From assembly GCA_021443235.1 (NCBI GenBank), contig JABUUJ010000001.1, forward strand, positions 12,371 through 39,507: 27,137 bases of DNA, in the 5' to 3' direction. The DNA comes from Muribaculaceae bacterium. Its GTDB lineage: Bacteria; Bacteroidota; Bacteroidia; Bacteroidales; Muribaculaceae. Positions 6,269-13,618 of the stretch are shown piece after piece (the stretch's first letter is position 1; the number at the start of each line of letters is the position of its first letter). The position numbers and the translations under genes are program-made. The notes beneath the pieces were generated by a model. The model did not search any database and had not been told where the DNA came from. It was given only the letters and a program-made list of their open reading frames with translations.

Positions 6269-8224
6269 TTATTCGTCAATAATATTCAGGTTCTTGAAGA
6301 TGCGCAGGATGCGCACTACGCCAGCCACATTGGGCGCGTAGCTCACGGCGCCGCGGCCCACGAAGGGCGGGTTGCCGTCGAAGAGCTCGCTCAGTGTGCC
6401 GATGCAGCCCTCCTTCATCTCGTCTTCAAAACCGATGAGCATTCTCTCAATAAATGGCAGACCGTTCACGCCGAACACCTTGATGTAGGTGTTGGCATAG
6501 AAGCCGATGAGCCATGGGCGGGCCGAGCCGGTGAAGTAGGCGCGCTGGCGCTCCTCGGGATTACCCAGATACCACGGATTGTAGCCATAGCTGTTGGGGC
6601 TAAGCGTACGCAGTCCCTTTGGAGTGAGGAGCTCGCGGGTCACTACCTCAAGCACGCTCTTGCGCTGACGGCGATCGAGCGGCGAGTAGTCGAGTCCGGC
6701 GGCGATAATCATGTTGGGACGCACGCTGGGATCGGTGTAGGTGCCCACCACGTAGTCATAGAGATAGCCGTTCTCATTCATGAACGTGTCGACAAAGGAG
6801 TATTGCACCTTGTCGGCAATCTCGCGCCATCGCTCCACGTCGTCGACGCTGTCCTCCTGGTTCTCAAATATCTCGATAGCACAGCGCAGTGCGTTGTACC
6901 ACAAGCCGTTGTGCTCAACCAGATAGCCTGTGCGCGCAATGTGCGGTGTGCCGTCGGGCTTGGTGGCATCCATCCACGACATGGGCTTCTGTGTGCCATC
7001 AACGCTCACCAGGCCGTTTTCGTCAACCTTGATGTTGGGGTGCTTGCCGTCGATGATGAAGTTGAGCATGTCCTTGATGAGTTGGCCATAGCGCTCGCGG
7101 CAGATGTCATTGCTCTGGTCGTGGCTATAGCGCTGCAGGCCCCAGATAATCCACAGTGGCACGTCGGGCTGGTCAAGGCCTTCGAGGTGCTTGTCGCGCT
7201 TGCCCTCGGTCATCCACTCGGTCATGGCGCGGCGTGCGGTGTCCATGATTGCCTCATAGTCGGGGCGATGATGCACACTCAGTGTGCAGCCCGGCACGGC
7301 GATGAACTGGTCGCGCGCGCGAATCTTGAACCATGGGTAACCTGCCAGCAGGTAGTTGCCGTCCTCGTTCTTGATGTAGAACTGCTTGGCGCTGTTCTTC
7401 AGGCAGTTGTAGAAACTGGTGCGGGGTGTGCGAGGCTTCACCTCGTCCTCATACATCTTGGCAAGGCTGCGAGTGCTCACGGGCGAGATGCCGGCCGAGA
7501 AGATGATGCTCTCTCCTTTCTTGATGTCGATCTCAAAGTATCCGGGCACATACAGGTCCTCGGTGTAGGGGATGCCGCGCTCCTGGTCCTTGGAATACTC
7601 AATGTTCTTATACCACTGAGGGTTGTGGACATATTGTGGCTTGCGGTTAAACTGCATGTAGAGTGAGGGATAGCCCTCATACATGCACATCGACACACCA
7701 TTGTTGATTTCCTCATAGTCGCGGCTTGCCACGCTGTTCTCGATGCACAGGTCATTGGCCTTGCGGAAGGCGAGGAAGGGGCGGAACTGAAGAGTGGTGC
7801 GTGAGTGGGCGTCAACCAGTGTGTAGCGAATCAGGATGCGATTCTCATGTGTAATGAAAATCTTCTCTTTCTTCAGGATTACACCACCCACGCGGTAGGT
7901 TACTGTGGGAACGCGCTCACAGTCATACTCGCGAATGTACTTGTGACCATTGGGGCTGTAGGTCTCGCCTTTGTACTTGTGAATGCCCAGGTTGAACGGA
8001 GCACCATGCTGGATCACTGTTTCGTCGAGCGACGACAATAGCACGTGGTTGTTGTCGTCGATCGAGGGAACAGGAATCACGAGCAAGCCATGCTGCTTGC
8101 GGGTGTTGCATCCCACGAGGGTAGTACAATGGTAAGCGCCCGACTGGTTAGTACGCAACATTTCCTTGGGCAACGATTGCTCAAGATTAATCATTAAGCG
8201 TTTGTCGAACTTTAAGTAACTCAT
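6269..8224 (-). CDS. GH133 amylo-alpha-1,6-glucosidase (glycogen debranching enzyme)
   Basis: A 651-residue protein with the two parts of bacterial GH133 enzymes. Residues about 20-260 are an N-terminal beta-sandwich (SGAYHCTTLVGCNTRKQHGL and the later ETYSPNGH region). Residues about 285-651 are an (alpha/alpha)6 barrel with AGYPWFKIRARDQFIAVPG (294-312), SWMDA (416-420), RTGYLVEHNGLWYNAL (431-446), NPWYLGNPEERQRAYFTG (549-566) and GTLSELFDG (609-617). D305 and E613 fall where I recall the catalytic pair being, so it is probably active, hydrolysing the alpha-1,6-linked glucose stub at glycogen branch points. It has no signal peptide and should be cytoplasmic. It is the first gene of the minus-strand glucan operon, behind the promoter at 8296-8326. 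Confidence 0.92.
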   Translation of the reverse strand: MSYLKFDKRLMINLEQSLPKEMLRTNQSGAYHCTTLVGCNTRKQHGLLVIPVPSIDDNNHVLLSSLDETVIQHGAPFNLGIHKYKGETYSPNGHKYIREYDCERVPTVTYRVGGVILKKEKIFITHENRILIRYTLVDAHSRTTLQFRPFLAFRKANDLCIENSVASRDYEEINNGVSMCMYEGYPSLYMQFNRKPQYVHNPQWYKNIEYSKDQERGIPYTEDLYVPGYFEIDIKKGESIIFSAGISPVSTRSLAKMYEDEVKPRTPRTSFYNCLKNSAKQFYIKNEDGNYLLAGYPWFKIRARDQFIAVPGCTLSVHHRPDYEAIMDTARRAMTEWMTEGKRDKHLEGLDQPDVPLWIIWGLQRYSHDQSNDICRERYGQLIKDMLNFIIDGKHPNIKVDENGLVSVDGTQKPMSWMDATKPDGTPHIARTGYLVEHNGLWYNALRCAIEIFENQEDSVDDVERWREIADKVQYSFVDTFMNENGYLYDYVVGTYTDPSVRPNMIIAAGLDYSPLDRRQRKSVLEVVTRELLTPKGLRTLSPNSYGYNPWYLGNPEERQRAYFTGSARPWLIGFYANTYIKVFGVNGLPFIERMLIGFEDEMKEGCIGTLSELFDGNPPFVGRGAVSYAPNVAGVVRILRIFKNLNIIDE

Positions 8225-8295
8225 TGTGAGATATATAATGGATATTAGTTAAACAATTTCAAGCAACACACATTATTTATATTATGTATTTGTTT

Positions 8296-8326
8296 CAAAG
8301 TTACTGCTTTTCTCAATAATGTGCAA
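8296..8326 (-). promoter_or_regulatory. -33/-7 promoter of the glucan operon
   Basis: Read on the minus strand, TTG (8326-8324) and TAACTTTG (8303-8296) lie 20 bp apart. The -7 box is a perfect TAnnTTTG. Transcription would start near 8290, about 65 nt before the GH133 start codon. Confidence 0.8.
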
Positions 8327-8361
8327 GTAAAATGCAAAAAAAATGCCTTCTTGACACGGCC

Positions 8362-9264
8362 TCACACCTTATCTATTGCCGTAGGACTGATGATGACGTT
8401 CAGACCTTTGCTCACACATGAAATCTCAAGCCGGCGGGGCATAAGCATGGGGTCGCCATCAATGTGGATGATGTCGTCCTTGTCGCGCTCGATGATGATG
8501 TCGCGGCCGCGGAATATGCTCACGTGCTTGTCGTGCTCTATCTGCTTGGTGATGAGACGCGCGCCCAGCAACGCTCCGTTGATGAGGTTGAAGTTGTGGA
8601 TGAGAGTGACGTCAATCAGCCCGTCCTGCATCGATGCCTGTGGCGCGATGAAGGCGTTGTTGCCATATTGCGCAGCGTTGCAGCAGGCCACCACAAAGGC
8701 ATGCTCCTCAATGAGATTGCCGTCGATGTGGATCTTGAAATTCTCGCCGTGATACTTGAAAAACTCGTTGATCGTCGTCTTGATGTAGGTGACGATGCCG
8801 CGCGTGCCCGCCTCCGAGAACTTGTGACTCACCTGGGCGTCAAAACCCGCCCCGCAGGTGCAGAAAAACGGCCGGTCGTTGACCATGCAATAGTCGACCT
8901 GCTCAACGTGGTTGCGCGCTATCAGCGCAAGCGCGTCCTTGACGTTCATGGGGATGTGGAGGTGGCGGGCCAGGCCGTTGCCCGAGCCGCTCGGCACGAT
9001 GCCCAGCACCACAGGTGTGCGAGCCACAGCTCGTGCAACCTCGTTGATGGTGCCGTCGCCACCTATTGCCACCACGCTGTCAAAGCCATCGCTCACAGCC
9101 TGTTGCGCCATCTCGGTGGCATGCCCGGCACGTTCGGTTAACTTGATTGTCACTTCGCGCTCGTTGCTCATCAGTGCGTCCTCAACAAGGGCAGGCACGT
9201 TGTTTTTGTTGCCTGTTCCCGAGATTGGGTTGATGATTACAAGTGTCTTTAGTTTGTCGTTCAT
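8362..9264 (-). CDS. Diacylglycerol-kinase-family lipid kinase
   Basis: A 300-residue soluble kinase of the DagK/YegS/LCB5 family. IINPISGTGNK (10-20) is the N-terminal loop, VAIGGDGTINEVA (65-77) carries the GGDGT nucleotide-binding motif, and PSGSGNGLARHL (91-102) is the second family signature. The C-terminal beta-sandwich ends with an IHIDGDPM motif. It would use ATP to phosphorylate diacylglycerol or a related long-chain lipid alcohol at the inner face of the membrane, recycling lipid into phospholipid synthesis. The sphingolipids of Bacteroidales make a sphingoid-base substrate conceivable, but that is a guess. The gene is divergent from the membrane-protein gene at 9369. A weak TAAATTCG at 9298-9291 could be its -7 box, but no matching -33 is seen. 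Confidence 0.9.
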   Translation of the reverse strand: MNDKLKTLVIINPISGTGNKNNVPALVEDALMSNEREVTIKLTERAGHATEMAQQAVSDGFDSVVAIGGDGTINEVARAVARTPVVLGIVPSGSGNGLARHLHIPMNVKDALALIARNHVEQVDYCMVNDRPFFCTCGAGFDAQVSHKFSEAGTRGIVTYIKTTINEFFKYHGENFKIHIDGNLIEEHAFVVACCNAAQYGNNAFIAPQASMQDGLIDVTLIHNFNLINGALLGARLITKQIEHDKHVSIFRGRDIIIERDKDDIIHIDGDPMLMPRRLEISCVSKGLNVIISPTAIDKV

Positions 9265-9316
9265 GAGCTGGCGCTTGTGGATTTAATGTGCGAATTTAAT
9301 AAAAAAAAGTGAATTA

Positions 9317-9348
9317 TTTGGCATTTTCGACGACTTTTCTTAATTTCG
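9317..9348 (+). promoter_or_regulatory. -33/-7 promoter of the HdeD-like/DUF4251 pair
   Basis: TTTG (9317-9320) and TAATTTCG (9341-9348, 7 of 8) are 20 bp apart. The start would be near 9355, which excludes the in-frame ATG at 9309 and supports the ATG at 9369. Confidence 0.6.
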
Positions 9349-9368
9349 CATCCAAATTAGTTGTAATT

Positions 9369-10142
9369 ATGAAGAAAATAAGCGTAAATCTGCTCGTCAA
9401 TGTCTTGTTCTTGCTGGCGGGCATTGTGTTTTTGGTATTCTATAATACGCCCGACATTCTCGACTGGGTGGCACGCATCGTGGGAGCCCTCTTTGTGCTG
9501 CCATCGCTCATCTATCTGCTGGTGGCTGGCGTGCGCAAGAGCGACGCGGCTCGCAACACCGTGATGCTGGGCACGATGCCCGCCGTGGGCGGAACGTGCT
9601 TTGGCATTGTGATGATGCTGCACCCCGAGATGTTCACCACGGTCATCGCTCTGGTGCTGGGCATGCTGCTGTGTGTGCTGGGGCTTTTCCATGTGGTGTA
9701 TCTGTTTTTGTCGCGTAAAACACTTGAAGTCAATGCGTTTTACTACATAATCCCTCTTGCGGTGATGTGCTGTGGCGCAATGATTACGGGTGTGCAGAGC
9801 ATTGGCACCAACCCTAACATGGTGGTGCTCCTCACTGGCATCTCGCTGGTGCTGTTCAACGTCACCAGTGTGCAGGAATATCTGGGCGAGCGCAAGGCTC
9901 GCAAGATTGCTCGCGCACAAGACGAGGCTACCGAGACCGCCGCGCCCGTAGTTGAAGATCCTCAACCCGAAACCGAGCCCGAAGCACTATCTGAGCCTGA
10001 GCCTGAGCCCGAACCTGCCCCTGAACCCGAGCCCGAAGTAACACCCGAACCTGAAACAACACCTCAGCCCCAACCCGTTGACGAGGTGAACGTTATCGAT
10101 AACAATCAAGAAATTGAAGAGTCTAAAACAGATTTGTTATGA
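9369..10142 (+). CDS. HdeD-like (DUF308) six-helix membrane protein with Pro-Glu repeat tail
   Basis: A 257-residue inner-membrane protein. Six hydrophobic segments are visible at about residues 8-25, 33-53, 66-84, 90-112, 122-141 and 151-167, paired like the HdeD/DUF308 family, whose Escherichia coli member is linked to acid resistance. After a basic stretch (ERKARKIARA, 174-183) the C-terminus is a cytoplasmic or periplasmic low-complexity tail, with PEPEPEP-type repeats at about 198-236 and an acidic end. The tail is encoded by imperfect GAGCCTGAGCCC-type repeats and may vary in length between strains. The start at 9369 was chosen because MKKISVNLL follows the predicted transcription start; the upstream in-frame ATG at 9309 would lie before it. 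It overlaps the DUF4251 gene by 4 bp (ATGA), so the two are translationally coupled. Molecular function is unknown. Confidence 0.75.
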   Translation: MKKISVNLLVNVLFLLAGIVFLVFYNTPDILDWVARIVGALFVLPSLIYLLVAGVRKSDAARNTVMLGTMPAVGGTCFGIVMMLHPEMFTTVIALVLGMLLCVLGLFHVVYLFLSRKTLEVNAFYYIIPLAVMCCGAMITGVQSIGTNPNMVVLLTGISLVLFNVTSVQEYLGERKARKIARAQDEATETAAPVVEDPQPETEPEALSEPEPEPEPAPEPEPEVTPEPETTPQPQPVDEVNVIDNNQEIEESKTDLL

Positions 10143-10624
10143 GAAACTTTGTATTAATTTTGTGTGCAGTTCTCATGCAGTTGAGCTGCACCGTCTCTAA
10201 AGAGGCTGCTCAGGCTCAACACACTGAGCAGGTCAAGTTGGAAAAGGAGCTGGGCCAAGCCATCGACAACCGCCACTTCACCATCGATGTCACCTACATG
10301 ACACCGATGCGTGGAGCTCCGCAAAGCATTAGTGGCCACTCACTTACAGTGAAGGGCGACACAATTATCTCGCAGTTGCCCTATTTCGGTTATGTCACCA
10401 GCGCTCCCTATGGCGGCGGCGACGGACTTAACTTCACCGCAAAAATCACTGGCTACAAGCAGGAGACCACCAAAAAGTGCGTGCGACTTAACATCGAAAC
10501 GCGCAACACCGAGGACACCTACCAGTACATGGTGGAGATTTATCCCAACGGTCACACGTTTATCAGTGTCACGTCGCGCAACCGCGACCAAATCTCCTTC
10601 ACAGGCGACGCTTCACCCAATTAA
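10139..10624 (+). CDS. DUF4251 lipoprotein
   Basis: A 161-residue protein with a lipoprotein signal peptide: a hydrophobic stretch after MRNF ending in LMQLSC, with C17 as the likely lipidated residue. The mature part matches DUF4251, a family I know mainly from Bacteroidetes. It has AIDNRHFTIDVTYMTPMRG, then VKGDTIISQLPYFG with SAPYGGGDGLNF after it, and a final beta-rich segment with VTSRNRDQISFTG. It is likely anchored in the envelope, facing the periplasm or surface. Function is not known for the family. The start codon sits inside the stop region of the HdeD-like gene, implying a shared transcript. No good terminator on this strand follows: the hairpin at 10659-10685 has its T-run only on the minus strand. 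Confidence 0.85.
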   Translation: MRNFVLILCAVLMQLSCTVSKEAAQAQHTEQVKLEKELGQAIDNRHFTIDVTYMTPMRGAPQSISGHSLTVKGDTIISQLPYFGYVTSAPYGGGDGLNFTAKITGYKQETTKKCVRLNIETRNTEDTYQYMVEIYPNGHTFISVTSRNRDQISFTGDASPN

Positions 10625-10650
10625 GCATTGCTCAACTTGGCAATAGCGTG

Positions 10651-10685
10651 AAAAAAAACGGTCGCGAGGCATAGCCTTGCGACCG
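10651..10685 (-). terminator. Rho-independent terminator of the minus-strand small RNA
   Basis: On the minus strand a 12-bp stem (10685-10674 with 10670-10659, one G-U pair, loop TAT) ends in CGACCG followed by eight T (10658-10651). On the plus strand the following bases are TTGTATCTC, which is poor for termination in that direction. Confidence 0.88.
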
Positions 10686-10816
10686 TTGTATCTCTCAGGG
10701 TATCATCTGTTTAAAGCCCTTTTGTTTTGCCGGGTTCTCACCGGCTCAAGCATCCGTTTTGTCTCAAAACAGTGTGCCCTATAATACTTGTAAAGATTTG
10801 TGCCCTAATTTGTAAT
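10651..10816 (-). ncRNA. Candidate small RNA, about 165 nt, possibly 6S-like
   Basis: The 343-bp gap between the DUF4251 and Lrp genes holds a complete minus-strand transcription unit without a convincing reading frame. A promoter lies at 10823-10853 and a terminator at 10651-10685. Read 5' to 3' on the minus strand, the RNA can fold as an irregular rod. TTAGGG (10808-10803) pairs with CCCTGA (10700-10695). ATCTTT (10797-10792) pairs with AAACAGAT (10712-10705) with a bulge. TGTTTTG (10771-10765) pairs with CAAAACA (10729-10723). A GCCGG/CCGGC hairpin caps the end. An open internal region separates the middle and distal stems. The AGGGCACA motif occurs twice. Length, an isolated locus and a rod with a central bubble are what 6S RNA looks like. 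I cannot confirm the family, and a different regulatory RNA is possible. Confidence 0.62.
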
Positions 10817-10822
10817 GCGACA

Positions 10823-10853
10823 CAAAGTTACTAACAAATGTAAAATTTGCAAA
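10823..10853 (-). promoter_or_regulatory. -33/-7 promoter of the minus-strand small RNA
   Basis: Read on the minus strand, TTTG (10853-10850) and a perfect TAACTTTG (10830-10823) lie 19 bp apart. Transcription would start near 10816 and run away from the Lrp gene. Confidence 0.75.
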
Positions 10854-10857
10854 ATAT

Positions 10858-10889
10858 TTTGTATATTTCAGAAAAAAAATCTATTTTTG
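10858..10889 (+). promoter_or_regulatory. -33/-7 promoter of the Lrp/AsnC gene
   Basis: TTTG (10858-10861) and TATTTTTG (10882-10889) lie 20 bp apart and both match consensus. The start would be near 10896, about 70 nt before the ATG. It is back-to-back with the small-RNA promoter, with the two -33 boxes only 4 bp apart. Confidence 0.78.
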
Positions 10890-10967
10890 CACCCGATTTC
10901 AACCATTAAATTCTGCTGAAATCCTATAAAATCACGTTTTAAGAGCAAAAATTTCTTTAAGGTTACT

Positions 10968-11423
10968 ATGGATATAATTGACAAGAAAATCCTTGAGTTG
11001 CTACAGGCCGATTCCACCCTCACGACCAAGGAAATAGCGTCGCATGTAAACCTCTCGGTATCACCCACTTTTGAGCGCATCAAACGTCTTGAGAAGGAGG
11101 GCTACATCTGCGGATATGTCGCTATCGTTGACCCGTTTAAGGTGGGCAACGGACTCATTGTGCTGTGCAACATCCGCCTCAAGCAGCACAGCAAGTCGAT
11201 GAGCTCTGAGTTTGTCAAGGCGATGATCGCATTTGACGAGGTTGTCGAGGTGTATAATACAAGCGGCGACTACGACTACATGATGAAGCTCTATGTGCGC
11301 GACATCCATCACTATCAGGACTTTGTCCTCAACCAGCTGGGAACTATCACATCGATAGGTCAGGTGCACAGCGTGTTTGTGATAGGCAAGGACAAGTCAT
11401 CGACCGTTGTGCCAGTATATTGA
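10968..11423 (+). CDS. Lrp/AsnC-family transcriptional regulator
   Basis: A 151-residue protein, the normal length for the family. Residues 1-60 are an AsnC-type winged helix-turn-helix: DIIDKKILELLQADSTLTTK leads into EIASHVNLSVSPTFERIKRL, where the SPTFERIKRLE part is the recognition helix. Residues about 65-145 form the RAM ligand-binding and oligomerisation domain, with TSGDYDYMMKLYV as its central strand. Such proteins assemble into octamers or related discs and sense amino acids. The ligand is not readable. The gene is divergent from the candidate small RNA and shares a 130-bp control region with it, so autoregulation could also affect the RNA. No hairpin terminator is obvious before groES; the next 139 bp contain groESL control sequences. 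Confidence 0.92.
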   Translation: MDIIDKKILELLQADSTLTTKEIASHVNLSVSPTFERIKRLEKEGYICGYVAIVDPFKVGNGLIVLCNIRLKQHSKSMSSEFVKAMIAFDEVVEVYNTSGDYDYMMKLYVRDIHHYQDFVLNQLGTITSIGQVHSVFVIGKDKSSTVVPVY

Positions 11424-11452
11424 CGGCTGGTGTGACAAAATGACCGACTGCG

Positions 11453-11497
11453 TGCCACGCGCTGGCAGTTGGCACACTATGTGCAACATTATCGTTG
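11453..11497 (+). promoter_or_regulatory. Candidate groESL control region: inverted repeat plus overlapping promoter-like elements
   Basis: TGCCA-CGCGC-TGGCA (11453-11467) is a perfect inverted repeat, and a further TGGCA follows 2 bp later. TGGCACACTATGTGCA (11470-11485) has GG and GC 12 bp apart, like a sigma-54 promoter, with one mismatch in the -12 box (GTGC for TTGC). A primary-sigma promoter is also possible: TTG (11469-11471), 18 bp, TATCGTTG (11490-11497, 7 of 8). No CIRCE (HrcA) operator is present. Which element is used cannot be told from sequence. Confidence 0.45.
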
Positions 11498-11562
11498 TGC
11501 ACCCCCATAGGGGTAGCGCTGAATAGTTAATTGACAATAAAAACATAACAAGTAACACAATT

Positions 11563-11832
11563 ATGACAATTAAACCGTTAAGTGATCGAGTACTCGTGGA
11601 GCCTGCTAAGGCCGAGGAAGTTGTGGGTGGCATCATTATCCCCGACAGCGCAAAGGAAAAGCCCCTCAAGGGCATCGTGCGTGCCGTAGGCAACGGCACC
11701 AAGGACGAAGAGATGGTGGTAAAGGCTGGCGACACAGTGCTTTATGGCAAGTATGCCGGCACCGAGATCGACGTCGATGGCGAGAAACTGCTGATGATGC
11801 GCCAGAGCGATATTTTGGCAATTGTTGAATAA
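11563..11832 (+). CDS. groES: GroES co-chaperonin
   Basis: An 89-residue 10-kDa chaperonin subunit. MTIKPLSDRVLVEPAKAEE is the standard N-terminus, GGIIIPDSAKEKPLKG (residues about 22-37) is the mobile loop that docks on GroEL, and YGKYAGTEIDVDGEKLLMM is the usual C-terminal segment. Seven copies form the lid that closes the GroEL folding chamber. The length is short but normal for Bacteroidetes. The groEL gene starts 15 bp downstream, so the two form the classic heat-shock operon. The leader contains a small ACCCC/GGGGT hairpin at 11501-11514. The upstream control region is described separately. Confidence 0.98.
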   Translation: MTIKPLSDRVLVEPAKAEEVVGGIIIPDSAKEKPLKGIVRAVGNGTKDEEMVVKAGDTVLYGKYAGTEIDVDGEKLLMMRQSDILAIVE

Positions 11833-11847
11833 TACACATTAATTAAT

Positions 11848-13482
11848 ATGGCAAAGCTTATAAAATTTGATATCAAGGCTCGCGAAGAGCTCAAAAAAGG
11901 CGTTGACCAGCTGAGCAACGCAGTGAAGGTAACACTGGGTCCCAAGGGCCGCAATGTGATTCTCGACAAGAAGTTTGGCGCCCCCCACATCACCAAGGAC
12001 GGTGTGAGCGTGGCTCGTGAGGTGGAACTTGAGGACGAGTTCCAGAACATCGGCGCACAGCTTGTCAAGGAGGTCGCTTCAAAGACCAACGACGACGCTG
12101 GCGACGGCACTACAACTGCTACCGTGCTCGCCCAGGCTATCGTGAACGAGGGGCTGAAGAATGTGGCCGCCGGCGCTAACCCCATGGACGTGAAGCGTGG
12201 CATCGACAAGGCCGTGAAGGTGGTTGTTAACGCCATCAAGGATATGGCTCAGGAAGTGGGCGACGATTTCGACAAGATCGAGAACGTGGCTCGCGTGAGC
12301 GCCAACAACGACGACGAGATAGGCAAACTCATTGCCGAGGCTATGCGCAAGGTGAAGCGCGACGGCGTGATCACCGTTGAGGAGGCCAAGGGTACCGACA
12401 CCCGCGTCGACGTGGTCGAGGGTATGCAGTTCGACCGTGGCTACATCTCTCCCTACTTTGTCAACAACACCGAGAAGATGGAGTGCGCTATGGAGCGTCC
12501 CTACATCCTCATTTTTGACAAGAAAATCAGCGGTCTGAAAGATATTCTTCCCTTGCTCCAGAGCGCATTGCAGCAGCATCGTCCCATGCTCATCATTGCC
12601 GAGGACGTTGAGGGCGAGGCTCTTGCGTCGCTCGTTGTCAACCGCATGCGTGGCTCGCTTGAGGTATGCGCCGTCAAGGCTCCGGGCTTCGGCGACCGCC
12701 GCAAGGAGATGCTCGAGGACATCGCTGTCCTCACCGGTGGCGTTGTGATTAGCGAGGAGAAGGGCCTCACACTTGAGAAGGCTACTCTCGAGATGCTTGG
12801 CACCGCCGAGAAGGTCACCGTCAACAAGGAGAACACCGTGATTGTCAACGGCGCTGGCAACAAGCAGGCCATCGACGACCGCGTGGCACAAATCCGCGCT
12901 CAGGTTGAGATCACCAAGTCGACCTACGACAAGGAAAAACTGCAGGAACGCCTCGCCAAGCTCGCAGGCGGCGTGGCTGTGCTCTACATCGGCGCGCCCA
13001 GCGAGGTTGAGATGAAGGAGAAGAAAGACCGCGTTGACGACGCGCTCAGCGCTACCCGTGCCGCTGTGGCCGAGGGTATCGTGCCCGGCGGTGGCGTGGC
13101 CTACATTCGCTGCCTCGACGCGCTCGAGAATATGCGTGGCGACAACGACGACGAGACTACTGGCGTCAACATAATTCGCCGCGCCATCGAGGAGCCTCTG
13201 CGTCAGATTGTTGACAACGCTGGCCTTGAGGGAGCTGTAGTTGTCAACAAGGTGAAGGAAGGCAAGGCCGACTTTGGCTACAACGCCCGCACCGACCGCT
13301 ACGAGAACCTCTATGAGACTGGCGTCATCGATCCGGCCAAGGTGGCTCGCATCGCACTCGAGAACGCCGCCTCTATCGCCGGCATGTTCCTCACCACCGA
13401 GTGTGTCATCGCCGAGAAGAAAGAGGAACTTCCCGCCGCAGCCGGCGCTCCCGGCATGGGTGGCATGGGTGGCATGATGTAA
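11848..13482 (+). CDS. groEL: GroEL chaperonin (Hsp60)
   Basis: A 544-residue 60-kDa chaperonin subunit of normal length. The ATP site signatures are intact: LGPKGRNVILDKKFGAP near residues 30-46 and DDAGDGTTTATVLAQ near 84-98. The apical domain includes EDVEGEALASLVVNRMRG. The equatorial return carries VPGGGVAYIR, and the tail ends in the usual GGMGGMGGMM repeat. Two rings of seven subunits fold cytoplasmic proteins with GroES and ATP. It is the second gene of groES-groEL and is followed 32 bp later by a strong terminator. Nothing in it departs from the family. Confidence 0.98.
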   Translation: MAKLIKFDIKAREELKKGVDQLSNAVKVTLGPKGRNVILDKKFGAPHITKDGVSVAREVELEDEFQNIGAQLVKEVASKTNDDAGDGTTTATVLAQAIVNEGLKNVAAGANPMDVKRGIDKAVKVVVNAIKDMAQEVGDDFDKIENVARVSANNDDEIGKLIAEAMRKVKRDGVITVEEAKGTDTRVDVVEGMQFDRGYISPYFVNNTEKMECAMERPYILIFDKKISGLKDILPLLQSALQQHRPMLIIAEDVEGEALASLVVNRMRGSLEVCAVKAPGFGDRRKEMLEDIAVLTGGVVISEEKGLTLEKATLEMLGTAEKVTVNKENTVIVNGAGNKQAIDDRVAQIRAQVEITKSTYDKEKLQERLAKLAGGVAVLYIGAPSEVEMKEKKDRVDDALSATRAAVAEGIVPGGGVAYIRCLDALENMRGDNDDETTGVNIIRRAIEEPLRQIVDNAGLEGAVVVNKVKEGKADFGYNARTDRYENLYETGVIDPAKVARIALENAASIAGMFLTTECVIAEKKEELPAAAGAPGMGGMGGMM

Positions 13483-13513
13483 TCCACTGACTATCATAAA
13501 TCAATCCTATATC

Positions 13514-13551
13514 GCAGCACCGCGCATTCCCACCGCGGTGCTGCATTTTTT
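13514..13551 (+). terminator. Rho-independent terminator of groESL
   Basis: GCAGCACCGCG (13514-13524) pairs perfectly with CGCGGTGCTGC (13534-13544) around a 9-nt loop, and six T follow from 13546. Confidence 0.95.
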
Positions 13552-13577
13552 ATACCCTCTCGCCCCTCAAAAAATTG

Positions 13578-13591
13578 TGACAACGTTGTCA
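13578..13591. promoter_or_regulatory. Perfect 14-bp palindrome before the vWA gene (operator candidate)
   Basis: TGACAACGTTGTCA is its own reverse complement. It ends 27 bp before the -7 box of the vWA promoter, just upstream of where a -33 box would be, which suits an activator site. Confidence 0.55.
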
Positions 13592-13618
13592 AAAAACTAC
13601 CCCCGCTTTTTTTCATTG

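Noticed and set aside
9960..10090. Tandem repeat as a CRISPR or mobile element
   Set aside because: The repeats are degenerate codons for Pro-Glu within an intact reading frame.
10659..10685. Hairpin as the terminator of the DUF4251 gene
   Set aside because: The plus-strand side lacks a T-run (TTGTATCTC), while the minus-strand side has eight T, matching a minus-strand RNA.
11424..11562. CIRCE/HrcA operator before groES
   Set aside because: No TTAGCACTC-N9-GAGTGCTAA-like sequence is present; the inverted repeat there has different arms.
12079..13497. Long minus-strand open frame opposite groEL
   Set aside because: It is a shadow of the highly biased groEL coding frame; its composition (His, Val, Leu, Asp) is typical of antisense artefacts. 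The same applies to the 492-codon frame opposite the GH133 gene.
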